Of a stretch of 64,000 bases of DNA, positions 17,396-26,402 are shown piece after piece. Source of the stretch: UBA4732 sp002404095 (GTDB lineage: Bacteria; Planctomycetota; Planctomycetia; Gemmatales; Gemmataceae); NCBI GenBank assembly GCA_036783645.1, contig DAIPWT010000004.1, positions 39,549-103,548 of the forward strand. Reading direction: 5' to 3'. A program made the position numbers and the translations under genes. Each line of letters starts with the position of its first letter. The first letter of the stretch is position 1. The notes under the pieces are model-generated. The model saw only the letters and a program-made list of their open reading frames with translations. It searched no databases and was not told the DNA's origin.

Positions 17396-17451
17396 CCGCG
17401 ACCCGAAGGGGAGCGCGTCTCCCCGCGCTCCCCTTCGGGTCGCGGCTAAAC
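17390..17451. repeat. Family A palindrome (probable terminator)
   Basis: Complete copy of the GTTTAGCCGCGACCC palindrome; the upstream membrane-protein gene ends at its TAG (17393-17395). The right arm is followed by CAGTTTTTAG, which resembles a factor-independent terminator. Confidence 0.8.
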
Positions 17452-17479
17452 AGTTTTTAGACATGCGAGGGCCAACGGC

Positions 17480-19012
17480 GTGAGTCTGACGGACGTGGAC
17501 CCGATTTGCGTGATTATCGGCCGCACCCGGCACAAGATGGTGCTGGCCGAGATCCAGGAGGCCGCCAAGCGCGGCGCCCGGTTGATCGAGGTGCGCCTCG
17601 ACTTCCTCGCCAAGGCGCCGGACTTTAAGCGCTTATTAGCCGAAAAACCATGCCCTATGGTGGCGACCGTGCGCCGGCGCGAAGACGGCGGCCGTTGGGC
17701 CGGCGCCGAAGACGAGCGGCGGATGCTGCTGCGCCAGTGCATCGTGGGCGGCTTCGATTGGGTCGATCTCGAAACCGACGTGGCCGACGCCATTCCCCGC
17801 TTCGGCGAGGTGCGCCGCATCGTCAGCTACCACAACATGCGCGAAACGCCCGACGATCTTGAGAAAATCCACGAGGCCATGTGCAAACAGGACGCCGACG
17901 TGGTGAAGCTGGCCGTGCGGGCGCAAAAGCCGAGCGACGGCTTGCGCGTCCTGGCTCTCATGGAGAAGCCGGCCAAACCGACCGTGGGCATCGCCATGGG
18001 CGACGTTGGCTTGTTTACGCGACTCCTGGGCGGCAAGTACGGCGCCCCGTTCACTTACGCCGCCTTCAACAAGGACCGCGCCATCGCGCCCGGCCTGCCG
18101 TCCTTCCACGAACTCACGCAGATTTATCACTACCACAAGATCAACGCGGATACGCAAGTCTTCGGCGTCCTCGGCGATCCGGTGGCGCACAGCCTCAGCC
18201 CGCTCATCCATAACGAAGCCTTCCGGGCGGCGGGCCTGAACGCCGTTTATCTCCCCTTCCGCGTGGCCCGCGCCGACCTGACGACGTTCTTGAAGGAATT
18301 CGACCGTATTCCGGTGCGCGGCTACAGTGTGACCATCCCTCACAAGGAGGCGGTCGTCGCCGCGGCCCAACATCGAGACCCGGCGGTGGTCGAGACGCAG
18401 GCCGCCAATACGCTGGTGCGCGCGGAGGACGGCCTGCACGCCTACAACACCGATTTTACCGGCGTATTGGAGACATTGCGCGCTCGCCTGACGGGAGAGG
18501 AGGAGGGCATGTCGCCGTTGCACGACAAAGCCATATTGGTGCTCGGCGCCGGCGGCGTGGCCCGCGCGGTGACTTATGCGGTGCGCCGCGAGGGCGCCCT
18601 GGTGACAATCGCCAACCGCACGCCGGAGCGCGGCCACAAGCTGGCGGAAGAGGTCGGCTGCCGCAACGTCGATTGGGCGGCGCGACACAACGTCATCTGC
18701 GACATCCTTATTAATTGCACGTCGGTGGGGATGCACCCCAACGTGGACGAGTCGCCGGTCCATCCGAGTTTTCTGAAACCAGGCCTAACCGTGTTCGACA
18801 CCGTTTACACTCCGGAAACGACGCTTCTCGTCAAGGAAGCGCGCGACCGCGGCTGCACCGTCGTGACTGGGGTGGAGCTGTTCGTCCGTCAGGCCGCGCT
18901 GCAATTCCAGCTGTTCACCGGCCGCGAAGCGCCGGTCGAGCTGATTGGCAAGGTCGTCAAACGGACGCTGTCGCCGGTGGCGATCCGGGCGGATGAGGAA
19001 GACGAACCGTGA
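17480..19012 (+). CDS. aroDE: Bifunctional 3-dehydroquinate dehydratase / shikimate dehydrogenase
   Basis: 510 residues, a fusion of two shikimate-pathway enzymes. The type I dehydroquinase part (about 1-215) shows the active-site His in IVSYHNMRETP (residue 118) and Schiff-base Lys in VVKLAV (residue 143). The dehydrogenase part (about 225-500) shows GVLGDPVAHSLSP, SVTIPHKE with the catalytic Lys, NTDFTG, and the NADP-binding GAGGVARAV. It converts 3-dehydroquinate to 3-dehydroshikimate and then shikimate. The start is GTG 17480. The stop overlaps the aroK start, so both are cotranslated. Confidence 0.93.
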   Translation: MSLTDVDPICVIIGRTRHKMVLAEIQEAAKRGARLIEVRLDFLAKAPDFKRLLAEKPCPMVATVRRREDGGRWAGAEDERRMLLRQCIVGGFDWVDLETDVADAIPRFGEVRRIVSYHNMRETPDDLEKIHEAMCKQDADVVKLAVRAQKPSDGLRVLALMEKPAKPTVGIAMGDVGLFTRLLGGKYGAPFTYAAFNKDRAIAPGLPSFHELTQIYHYHKINADTQVFGVLGDPVAHSLSPLIHNEAFRAAGLNAVYLPFRVARADLTTFLKEFDRIPVRGYSVTIPHKEAVVAAAQHRDPAVVETQAANTLVRAEDGLHAYNTDFTGVLETLRARLTGEEEGMSPLHDKAILVLGAGGVARAVTYAVRREGALVTIANRTPERGHKLAEEVGCRNVDWAARHNVICDILINCTSVGMHPNVDESPVHPSFLKPGLTVFDTVYTPETTLLVKEARDRGCTVVTGVELFVRQAALQFQLFTGREAPVELIGKVVKRTLSPVAIRADEEDEP

Positions 19013-19542
19013 TTGGCGACCGGCCGGTGTTCCTGATCGGCCCTCGCGGCAGCGGCAAGACTACCATCGCCCGGCTGGTGGCCGCTCGCCTCGGTTGGGA
19101 CTGGGTGGACGCCGACGATGTGCTGGAAACGCGCTATGGCAAGTCGATCCGCGCCATCTTCGCGGAGGAAGGCGAGACGGCGTTTCGCGATAAGGAAGCG
19201 ACAGTATTGGCCAAACTGTGCGGCCGACGGCGCTGCGTCGTCTCCACGGGCGGCGGCGTTGTGGTACGCCAGGCCAACCGGGCGCTATTGCGGGCGTCCG
19301 GCTATGTGGTCTGGCTGACGGCCGACGCGGAAACACTCTGGCGCCGGCTGCAAGACGACGACGGCGAACGCCGGCCGGCGCTGGGCGTGGGCGGGCGGGC
19401 GGAGGTCGAGGAAATTTTGCGCGTCCGCCAACCGTGGTACGAGGAGTGCGCCCATCTAACGGTGCAAACCGAAGGAAAAACGCCCGAAGCGCTGGCGGAA
19501 GAAATCGCGCTCATGATCCAGAGCGGCAATGACGCTGTTTAG
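19009..19542 (+). CDS. aroK: Shikimate kinase
   Basis: 177 residues. The P-loop GPRGSGKTT is at residues 8-16, followed by WVDADDVLETRYGKSI (the shikimate-binding Asp) and the STGGGVV motif near residue 80. It phosphorylates shikimate at O3 using ATP, the step after aroDE. It starts with GTG overlapping the aroDE stop by four bases. Its TAG stop lies in a half copy of the family A repeat. Confidence 0.93.
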   Translation: MIGDRPVFLIGPRGSGKTTIARLVAARLGWDWVDADDVLETRYGKSIRAIFAEEGETAFRDKEATVLAKLCGRRRCVVSTGGGVVVRQANRALLRASGYVVWLTADAETLWRRLQDDDGERRPALGVGGRAEVEEILRVRQPWYEECAHLTVQTEGKTPEALAEEIALMIQSGNDAV

Positions 19543-19563
19543 CCGCGACCCGACAGGGGAGCG
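19537..19563. repeat. Half copy of family A repeat
   Basis: One arm only, GTTTAGCCGCGACCCGACAG, with an internal change and no inverted partner. It supplies the aroK stop codon and probably cannot form the terminator hairpin, leaving aroK, the peptidase gene and hisH in one transcript. Confidence 0.7.
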
Positions 19564-19575
19564 TGAAGGAACCGA

Positions 19576-20685
19576 ATGTTCTACCTCTGGCTCGGTTTCG
19601 TGTTCCTCATCGGCGCCGTGGTCGGCAGCTTCATCAACGTCTGCATCGCCCGTTTGCCTTTCGAGAAGAGCATTCTTTGGCCCGGTTCGCGCTGCGGCCG
19701 TTGCCTACAGCCCATCCACGCCCTCGACAACCTTCCCTTGCTCGGCTACTGGCTGCTTCGCGGCCGTTGCCGCTCATGCGGTCAACGGTTCTCCGTCAGC
19801 TATTTCTCCGTCGAATTGTTCACTGCCTGCGCCTTCGCCGGCCTCTTTTATCTGGAAATCGGCCGTAACATCCTCGATTTACCCTATTTGAAGGATCGAG
19901 AACGGGAAATCCAGTGGGGACTAATGCCATTGCAAGCGTGGGCCGTCTTCTTCTGGCACGCGACTTTACTCGGCTTCCTCATCACGACCTCCTTGTGCGA
20001 CCTCCAACATCTTGAAGTGCCGTTAAGCGTCACCGTCTGCGGTACGGTCGTCGGCCTGATCGGGGCGACGTTCCTGGCCTGGCCGTTTCCCGACGCGGCG
20101 CCGGTCCCTCCCGGTCCGCTGGGACCGCCAATCTCGCCGGGCCTCTACCCGTGGCCAGTCTGGCTGCCGGCCCAGTTGCCGTCGTGGATGCCGCCCGGCA
20201 GCTGGCAACTCGGCTTCGCCACAGGCTTGGCCGGGGCGCTCGTCGGCATGATGACGCTGCGGTGTGTGCGTTTCCTTTTCGGACTGGGCCGCGGCAAGGA
20301 AGGGCTGGGGATCGGCGACGCCGACGTGATGATGATGGCCGGCGCCTTCCTCGGTTGGCAGCCGACGCTGCTCGCCTTCTTCGTCGGCGTCTTCGTCGCC
20401 CTGTTTTTCGGAGTCGTTCAGCTCATACGCAAGGGCGATCAGGCGCTGGCGTTCGCCCCCGCCCTGGCCGTCGGAGTGATGCTCACGCTACTGATCTGGC
20501 CCACCGTCAGCCGGACGCCGAACGTCTTTCTACTCTTCTCGGAGGCGTGGCTGTTGGGAGGCGTCGTCGCGGTCGGAGCCGTACTCTTTTTGAGCGCGAG
20601 CTTTATGCTGCGCCTCGTTCGCGGCCCCGAACCCGCGCAGGCCGTCGAGGGTCAGGAGAAGAAAGCCGGAGGAGGCGCGACATGA
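19576..20685 (+). CDS. Prepilin peptidase (A24 family, type IV pilus / type II secretion)
   Basis: 369 residues. The N-terminal domain has two CxxC pairs (CGRC and CRSC, about residues 36-74) around a conserved HALDNLPLLGYW. The aspartyl protease sites are in TSLCDLQHLEVP (Asp about 142) and GIGDADVMMM (about 245). About eight transmembrane segments are visible. It cleaves and N-methylates type IV prepilin-like substrates at the membrane; no pilin gene is close. The sequence is longer than typical family members because of a Pro-rich loop (about 175-210). The stop overlaps hisH by four bases. Confidence 0.88.
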   Translation: MFYLWLGFVFLIGAVVGSFINVCIARLPFEKSILWPGSRCGRCLQPIHALDNLPLLGYWLLRGRCRSCGQRFSVSYFSVELFTACAFAGLFYLEIGRNILDLPYLKDREREIQWGLMPLQAWAVFFWHATLLGFLITTSLCDLQHLEVPLSVTVCGTVVGLIGATFLAWPFPDAAPVPPGPLGPPISPGLYPWPVWLPAQLPSWMPPGSWQLGFATGLAGALVGMMTLRCVRFLFGLGRGKEGLGIGDADVMMMAGAFLGWQPTLLAFFVGVFVALFFGVVQLIRKGDQALAFAPALAVGVMLTLLIWPTVSRTPNVFLLFSEAWLLGGVVAVGAVLFLSASFMLRLVRGPEPAQAVEGQEKKAGGGAT

Positions 20686-21296
20686 ACAACATTGTGATCG
20701 TCGATTATGGCATGGCCAACCTGCGCAGCGTGCAGAAAGCGTTCGAGAAGGTAGGCCATACGGCCGTCATCACCGGCGATCCCAACCGCGTTGCCGAGGC
20801 GGACAAAGTCGTGTTGCCCGGCGTCGGCGCCTTCCGCGACGCCATCGCCCGGCTGCATGAAGCCGACCTCGCGGCGCCGATTATGGCACATTTACGATCC
20901 GGCAAGCCATTTTTCGGCATCTGCCTTGGTCTCCAGCTTCTTTTCACCACCAGCTACGAGGACGGCGTTCACCACGGCCTCGACTACTTTCGCGGCGAAG
21001 TGGTACGCTTTAAGGATATTCCCGGTCTTAAAGTGCCCCATATGGGCTGGAACCAGCTGCGCGTACGCCGGCCGGCCCCGCCGTTGGCAGGACTGCCGCC
21101 GGACTCGTCGGTCTACTTCGTCCACTCCTTTTACGCCGCTCCGAAGGATGAAACGATCATCGCCACGGAGACGGATTATCCGACGCCGTTCGCATCGGCC
21201 GTCTGGCGCGATAATGTATTCGCCACGCAGTTTCACCCGGAGAAGAGCCAGAGCATCGGCCTGAAAATGCTGCGCCGGTTCGCGGAATGGAAGTGA
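20682..21296 (+). CDS. hisH: Imidazole glycerol phosphate synthase, glutaminase subunit
   Basis: 204 residues. It is a class I glutamine amidotransferase: nucleophile Cys in FFGICLGLQ (about residue 81) and catalytic His in TQFHPEKSQ (about 186). The N-terminus IVIVDYGMANLRSVQ is diagnostic for HisH. It supplies ammonia to HisF in histidine synthesis. The ATG at 20682 overlaps the preceding stop (ATGA) after the ribosome binding site GGAGGAGG. HisF is not in the window; hisA follows after an oppositely oriented gene. Confidence 0.93.
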   Translation: MNNIVIVDYGMANLRSVQKAFEKVGHTAVITGDPNRVAEADKVVLPGVGAFRDAIARLHEADLAAPIMAHLRSGKPFFGICLGLQLLFTTSYEDGVHHGLDYFRGEVVRFKDIPGLKVPHMGWNQLRVRRPAPPLAGLPPDSSVYFVHSFYAAPKDETIIATETDYPTPFASAVWRDNVFATQFHPEKSQSIGLKMLRRFAEWK

Positions 21297-21302
21297 AGCG
21301 CT

Positions 21303-22202
21303 TCACTCGTCAAACCGCGCCACGACCACGGTGACGTTATCCTTGCCGCCCTTCTCGTTAGCCCGCTTCACCAACTGATCGCACGCCTCCGATGTGTGAG
21401 GAGTGCCACCCAGGATATTCAGGATGTCTTCGTCGGAAACCATCTCCGTCAGGCCGTCGGAACAGAGCATCAGGCAGTCGCCGCCTTCCAGCGCCATCTT
21501 GTGCATTTCCACCTGGACGCCTGGATCATCGCCGCCGACGACGTTGGTTACGACGTGACGATAAGCGTGGTTGACGGCCTCTTCCGGCTTGAGGACTCCG
21601 CGCCGCACCATTTCCGCCACGAAAGTATGGTCGCGCGTCAGCCGATAGAGCAGGCCGTTTCGCAGCAAGTAACAACGACTGTCGCCGACGTGGGCGACGA
21701 ATAGTTCGCGATGGCCAAAGTAACCCAGCGTCATCGTCGTGGCCATGCCGTGCCATTCGGGATGCTTGTCCGCTTCGTCGATGACTTTGTCGTTGGCCTG
21801 TGACAACGCCTTTTGAAATTCCAGCAAAATCGGATCGCCAGCCGCCGTGGGACGCAGGTGGGAACACCATTTGAGCGTATCGACGACGAATTTCCCAATC
21901 GAATTGACGGCCATCTCGCTGGCCTTTTCGCCGGCGGCGTGGCCCCCGACGCCGTCGGCCACGACAAACAGGTAGCCCTCCGGCGCGCCGAGTTGCACTT
22001 CGGGCTGCTCCATGCTGGTTTGCAGCACTCGCAACGCCCTCGAAAGGACGGCGATCAGAAATTGATCTTCATTCGAGGTCCGTTTTCTCCCCGTATCGGT
22101 TTGTCCGTGCGCGCGGAGGCGCAAGGGCCGTCGAGCTTCTAGCGGGACGTTGGCGACTGATGGGTGCCCGGCAGTGGCGGCCTGATCGATGGTGTCCGAC
22201 AT
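21303..22202 (-). CDS. PP2C-type Ser/Thr protein phosphatase
   Basis: 299 residues. All PP2C metal-binding motifs can be seen: RKRTSNEDQFL, VVADGVGGHAAGE, VGDSRCYLL, CSDGLTEMV and GKDNVTVVV. It dephosphorylates Ser/Thr residues and would oppose kinases such as the one at 12.6 kb. The ATG at 22202 is preceded by GGGAGGAT; the frame remains open upstream but that part is not conserved-looking. It lies on the opposite strand between hisH and hisA, ending 6 bases from hisH. Confidence 0.9.
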   Translation of the reverse strand: MSDTIDQAATAGHPSVANVPLEARRPLRLRAHGQTDTGRKRTSNEDQFLIAVLSRALRVLQTSMEQPEVQLGAPEGYLFVVADGVGGHAAGEKASEMAVNSIGKFVVDTLKWCSHLRPTAAGDPILLEFQKALSQANDKVIDEADKHPEWHGMATTMTLGYFGHRELFVAHVGDSRCYLLRNGLLYRLTRDHTFVAEMVRRGVLKPEEAVNHAYRHVVTNVVGGDDPGVQVEMHKMALEGGDCLMLCSDGLTEMVSDEDILNILGGTPHTSEACDQLVKRANEKGGKDNVTVVVARFDE

Positions 22203-22361
22203 GGCATATCCTCCCAGAGTGAGAATAGGATTTTTCGCCTCTCGTGGCGAGAGCCGCCCTCCGGAATTCTTCACAGGCGCTTGCAATTCACCTTTCGGTC
22301 GCCTACAGTGGCGCACGACGCGATTCCGCGTCGCCGCCGAACCCGACGGAGGAAACGCCGC

Positions 22362-23093
22362 GTGCTGATTCTGCCGGCCATCGATTTACGGGGCGGTCAG
22401 TGTGTGCGCCTGCGACAAGGCGATTATACCCGCGAAACCGTCTTCGGCGCCGACCCCGCCGCCATGGCGCGCCGTTGGGTCGAACAGGGCGCTGCGTACA
22501 TACATCTCGTCGATCTTGACGGCGCCCGTGAGGGCCGGCCGGTCAACGGCGCCAGCGTTCGCGCCATTGTCGCCGCCGCTGGCGTTCCCTGCCAACTCGG
22601 CGGCGGTCTGCGCTCCGACGCTCACGTCCAGGAAGCGCTCGCCTGGGGCGTAACGCGCGTCGTCATCGGCACACGCGCTTTACGCGATCCCGAATGGTGT
22701 CAATCTCTATGCCGGCGTTTCCCTGACCGCATCGCCATCGGCATTGACGCCCGTGCCGGCCGCGTCGCCGTGGAAGGCTGGATGGAGGCGTCGGATCGCT
22801 CCGCCCTTGACTTCGCGCGGCAGTGCGGCGAATGGGGAGCCGCCGCCATCATTTACACCGATATCAGCCGCGACGGCATGTTGGAAGGACCGAACGTCGA
22901 GGCCACGGCGGAGCTGGCGGCGGCGGTCGCCGTCCCGGTGATCGCGTCCGGCGGCGTGACCACGCTCGACGACGTGGGCCGACTGGCGCGGCGCGGGCTG
23001 TATGGCTGCATCGTCGGCCGCGCGTTGTATGAGGGCCGTCTCGATTTGGCGGCGGCGGTGGCCTTGGCGCACCGCGAACAAGCGGACGTTTAG
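22362..23093 (+). CDS. hisA: Phosphoribosylformimino-AICAR ribotide isomerase
   Basis: 243 residues, a TIM barrel with the duplicated half-barrel pattern. LPAIDLRGGQCVRL holds the first catalytic Asp, and YTDISRDGMLEGPN the second catalytic Asp and phosphate loop. It performs the fourth step of histidine synthesis (Amadori rearrangement). GTG 22362 is preferred because GGAGGA lies about 9 bases upstream. The stop TAG is inside a family A palindrome. Confidence 0.93.
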   Translation: MLILPAIDLRGGQCVRLRQGDYTRETVFGADPAAMARRWVEQGAAYIHLVDLDGAREGRPVNGASVRAIVAAAGVPCQLGGGLRSDAHVQEALAWGVTRVVIGTRALRDPEWCQSLCRRFPDRIAIGIDARAGRVAVEGWMEASDRSALDFARQCGEWGAAAIIYTDISRDGMLEGPNVEATAELAAAVAVPVIASGGVTTLDDVGRLARRGLYGCIVGRALYEGRLDLAAAVALAHREQADV

Positions 23094-23151
23094 CCGCGAC
23101 CCGAAGGGGAGCGCGTCTCCCGCGCGCTCCCCTTCGGGTCGCGGCTAAACG
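23087..23151. repeat. Family A palindrome after hisA
   Basis: Full palindrome starting CGTTTAGCCGCGACCC; the hisA TAG (23091-23093) is inside its left arm. The right arm is followed by GAAACTTTTT, so a terminator role is plausible. Confidence 0.8.
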
Positions 23152-23190
23152 AAACTTTTTCTCTTCACACTCTGGCAATGGGACGCAACC

Positions 23191-25335
23191 ATGAGTACAC
23201 ATTTGACTGCGGACATTCGGAACGTCGCGCTCGCTGGACATCGGGCGTCAGGCAAGACCTCGCTTGCCGACGCCCTGCTCTACAAGGCTCATGCCGTAGA
23301 ACGCCGCGGCAGCGTGGATGACAAAACCAGTGCCGCCGACTACACCGACGACGAGCACGACCACCACTTTTCCATCGACGCCCACGTCCTCCACCTCGAC
23401 GACCACGGCAAGCGCATCAACCTCATCGACACCCCCGGCTACCCCGACTTCATCGGCGCCGCCCTCGGTTCACTGGCGGCCGTCGAAAACGTGGTCGTGG
23501 TGGTCTCGGCCGTGAACGGCGTCGAAGTGAACACGCGGCGCATGTTCGCCGAGGCCGGCCGTCGTGGGCTGGCGCGATTCCTGGTAGTGAACAAGCTCGA
23601 CGGCGACAACATCCACTTCCCGGACCTCGTAAAGGCGCTGCGCGATACGTTCGGCAAGGGCTGCGTACTGTTCAACGCGCCGATAAATCCCGGCCCGAAG
23701 TTCAGCGGCGTAGTGGGGGTACTGGACGCCGTGGAGGCGCCGGCCGGCTGTCCCGTGGATCTTGTTGCCGCCCGTTCGCAGTTGGTGGACGCCGTCGTCG
23801 AGGTGGACGACGCCCTCATGGAGAAGTACCTCACTGAAGGGAAGATCAGCGTGGAGGAACTGGCCACGGCTCTACCAAAGGCGCTGGCCTCCGGCTCCAT
23901 CATCCCGATCTTCTGCACCGCCGCTCGCAAGGATAAAGACCTCGGCGTGCAGGAGTTGCTGGACGGCCTCGAAACCTACTGCCTATCGCCGTTGCAGGGG
24001 CCGCCGCACTTGGCGACGTTCGCCGCCGGGGGGAATGGCTCCGACCCTGAACTGAAGGCCGACCCGTCGGGCGAGTTCGTCGGCCAGGTGTTCAAGGCCG
24101 TCACCGATAAGTTCGTTGGCAACATGAGCTTTCTGCGCGTCTATCAGGGCACCTATAAAGCCGACCAGCCGCTGGTCAACGCCCGCACCGACAAGTCGAG
24201 CCGCACCGGCGGCTTGTTCGATGTGCAAGGCAACAAGACGACGCCGATGACGGAAGCGGTGCCCGGCGACATCGTAGCCGTGACCAAGGTGGACGACCTA
24301 CACATCGGCGACACGGTGGGCAACCACGCTCACCCGCCGAAGCTGCCGGCGCCGGCGTTCCCTTCGCCGATGTACGGCCTGGCCGTCGAGCCGAAAACGC
24401 GCGGCGATGAGCAAAAAATCTCCGGTAGCCTGGCCAAGATCGCCAACGAAGATCCGACCTTCCACGTCACGCGCGACGCCCAGACGCACGAAATGGTCAT
24501 CACCGGCATGAGCCAGCTGCACCTAGATGTATTGCGGGAACGGCTGAAGCGGCGCTTCGATCTGGAAGTGGTCACGCACGAGCCTAAGGTTCCGTACCGC
24601 GAGACGGTGACGACGCATTCGGAAGCCAGCCATCGGCACAAGAAGCAGAGCGGCGGCCGCGGCCAATTCGGCGAGGTCCACCTGCGCGTCTACCCGCTGC
24701 CGCGCGAGATCGACAGTCAGGAAAAGCTGTTGGAACTGTTCGCCAACAAGTCGAAGTTCGAGAAGATGCGTTCGGCCCATTACGACCCGACGCACAACTT
24801 CGCTTTCATCGACACGATCGTGGGCGGGACCATCCCGAACCAATTCGTGCCGGCAGTGGAGAAGGGATGCAAAGAACTGTTGGAGCGCGGCGCCCTCGGC
24901 GGATATCGCATTCAGGACGTGGCGGTGGAGGTGTTTTTCGGCAAGGACCATGCGGTGGACAGCTCGGAAGCGGCGTTCAAGACGGCGGGCCGGATCGCGT
25001 TCAAGAACGCTTTCCTGGCGGCGCGGCCGGTGCTGTTGGAGCCGGTGGTGGTCCTGGAAGTGACCGCCCCGTCGAAGTACACGGGCGCGATCCTGGGCGA
25101 CCTCAACACCAAGCGGGCGCGGGTGGAGAAGCAGGACAGTTTGCCGGGCGACCTGGCGGTGATAACGGCGAAGGCGCCATTGGCGGAAGTGGCGCGTTAC
25201 GCGGCCCAGCTAGGCAGTATCACGCAGGGGCAAGGGTCGTATCACATGGAGTTCAGCCACTACGATCAAGTGCCGGGCAACGTGCAGCAGCAGATCGTCA
25301 GCAAGGCCAAGCTGGGCCACGATGAGGATGAGTGA
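23191..25335 (+). CDS. Divergent elongation factor G-like GTPase
   Basis: 714 residues with the five-domain EF-G layout. GTPase motifs are G1 GHRASGKT (about 16), G3 DTPGYPDF (about 77) and G4 NKLD (about 134). The switch I region is TDDEHDHHFSID instead of the canonical ERGITI, a feature of EF-G paralogues (FusA2/EF-G2 type) rather than the housekeeping factor. Domain IV-V sequence is present (SGGRGQFGEVHLRVYP). It is single, not in a str operon, which also argues for a paralogue. It may act in ribosome rescue or stress translation; this is not determined. Confidence 0.88.
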   Translation: MSTHLTADIRNVALAGHRASGKTSLADALLYKAHAVERRGSVDDKTSAADYTDDEHDHHFSIDAHVLHLDDHGKRINLIDTPGYPDFIGAALGSLAAVENVVVVVSAVNGVEVNTRRMFAEAGRRGLARFLVVNKLDGDNIHFPDLVKALRDTFGKGCVLFNAPINPGPKFSGVVGVLDAVEAPAGCPVDLVAARSQLVDAVVEVDDALMEKYLTEGKISVEELATALPKALASGSIIPIFCTAARKDKDLGVQELLDGLETYCLSPLQGPPHLATFAAGGNGSDPELKADPSGEFVGQVFKAVTDKFVGNMSFLRVYQGTYKADQPLVNARTDKSSRTGGLFDVQGNKTTPMTEAVPGDIVAVTKVDDLHIGDTVGNHAHPPKLPAPAFPSPMYGLAVEPKTRGDEQKISGSLAKIANEDPTFHVTRDAQTHEMVITGMSQLHLDVLRERLKRRFDLEVVTHEPKVPYRETVTTHSEASHRHKKQSGGRGQFGEVHLRVYPLPREIDSQEKLLELFANKSKFEKMRSAHYDPTHNFAFIDTIVGGTIPNQFVPAVEKGCKELLERGALGGYRIQDVAVEVFFGKDHAVDSSEAAFKTAGRIAFKNAFLAARPVLLEPVVVLEVTAPSKYTGAILGDLNTKRARVEKQDSLPGDLAVITAKAPLAEVARYAAQLGSITQGQGSYHMEFSHYDQVPGNVQQQIVSKAKLGHDEDE

Positions 25336-25460
25336 GGAAGACGACGCGGCCCGGAGGATACGACCCCTCCGGCCGCGAGGTCTAGGTTGCATCCAAGGTA
25401 GGCCGCGAGTATCGTGGAAGTTCCGGTATATATTTCCTTCCCCCGCGAAGCGAGGCGTCG

Positions 25461-25655
25461 ATGGACGAGAAAACTCGGTCTCTTTTCGAGGCGGCGCTAA
25501 CGCTACCGGAGGGCCACAGAGTACTGCTAGCCGAGCGGTTGCTGGAGAGCTTGCCGGCCGACTTGCGGGAACCTCTCGACGACGAGACCTTCGCCGCCGA
25601 ACTCGACCGGCGTTACGACGAATTTCAACGCGACCCTTCCGTGGCGGTCCCGTAA
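25461..25655 (+). CDS. Addiction-module antitoxin component (PF09720-like)
   Basis: 64 residues. The pattern LTLPEGHRVLLAERLLESL is characteristic of the small addiction-module component family that accompanies ParE/RelE toxins. The tail is acidic. Its toxin gene follows 33 bases downstream but is interrupted by an amber codon, so this antitoxin may now be orphaned. Confidence 0.75.
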   Translation: MDEKTRSLFEAALTLPEGHRVLLAERLLESLPADLREPLDDETFAAELDRRYDEFQRDPSVAVP

Positions 25656-25688
25656 TCCGATGTGTTGCATGGAGAGTGAGCCGCGTGG

Positions 25689-25997
25689 ATGGCCGTTCCC
25701 GTCGTCCTGTTCCACCGACTGGCGCAGCGAGAATACCAGGCCGCTCGCCGATGGTACGCCCAGCGAAGTCCGCAAGCGGCCCGGCGGTTTCAGGATGAAG
25801 TGGAGCGGGCGGTCCAAGGGATCGCTAGCCGTCCCGACCAGGAGCCGCTCTAGCACGGCGTCCATCGTTGGGTGCGGACAAGGAGCTTCCCCTATCTCCT
25901 GTACTACCGCCGGATCGGTCCCGATCATTTACTGGTGACGGCGGTAGCCCATTCTCGACGACGACCTGGTTACTGGCTGCGAAGATCGCTTCCATGA
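25689..25997 (+). pseudogene. ParE/RelE-type toxin interrupted by an in-frame TAG
   Basis: The frame opens at ATG 25689 and encodes a typical toxin N-terminus (REYQAARRWYAQRSPQAARR). An in-frame TAG occurs at 25851-25853. The same frame then continues without shift to 25997 with the expected C-terminal half (RTRSFPYLLYYR and VTAVAHSRRRPGYW). Family members usually have a residue such as Tyr at this point, and TAG is one base from a Tyr codon. Total length would be about 102 residues. Confidence 0.7.
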
Positions 25998-26402
25998 ACG
26001 AGCGGGCTGGAAGCGTCGCGCCGGGCGAGCGGAACGGCGTGAAGCGGAACAGTTCCTTCTCGTCCTCGCTTGCTCTCGCACAGTAGACGCCTCGGGGCTG
26101 AATTAGCTCCGATAGAAATGAGAGCAACCATTAGGCCAACCGAGAATGGTCCTCTCGCATGAAATTCTGGCGCCGCCTGAACAATTCCGCCCCCCAATTC
26201 TTCTCACGCCTCAATACTTCGCGCCGGCGCGAATAAACTTCGGCTCCGGCCGTATTATTTTCCATTTAGCTGTTGCATTTTGTCATTTCTTAGTTAATCT
26301 CATCTCAGCGTAATCGGGCCGGGGCGAAAATAGGATCAACAAACCCGCCTCACAACCCGATGTGTCCGAGACGTCCATCACCCCTCTGAGGACCAGAAGA
26401 CC
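25998..26402. other. Intergenic region with AT-rich stretch
   Basis: No gene is recognised in these 405 bases. The part around 26240-26340 is clearly richer in A and T than its surroundings and likely contains the promoter of the following small LEDR-type gene. GAGGACCAGAAGACC just before 26403 can serve as ribosome binding site. Confidence 0.4.

Noticed and set aside
17636..18763. Long open frame on the minus strand opposite aroDE
   Set aside because: It is the shadow of a GC-rich gene; composition is Arg/His-rich without any domain, while aroDE is certain.
22164..22361. In-frame extension upstream of hisA
   Set aside because: It crosses the start region of the divergent phosphatase; the GTG at 22362 has a ribosome binding site and matches the family start.
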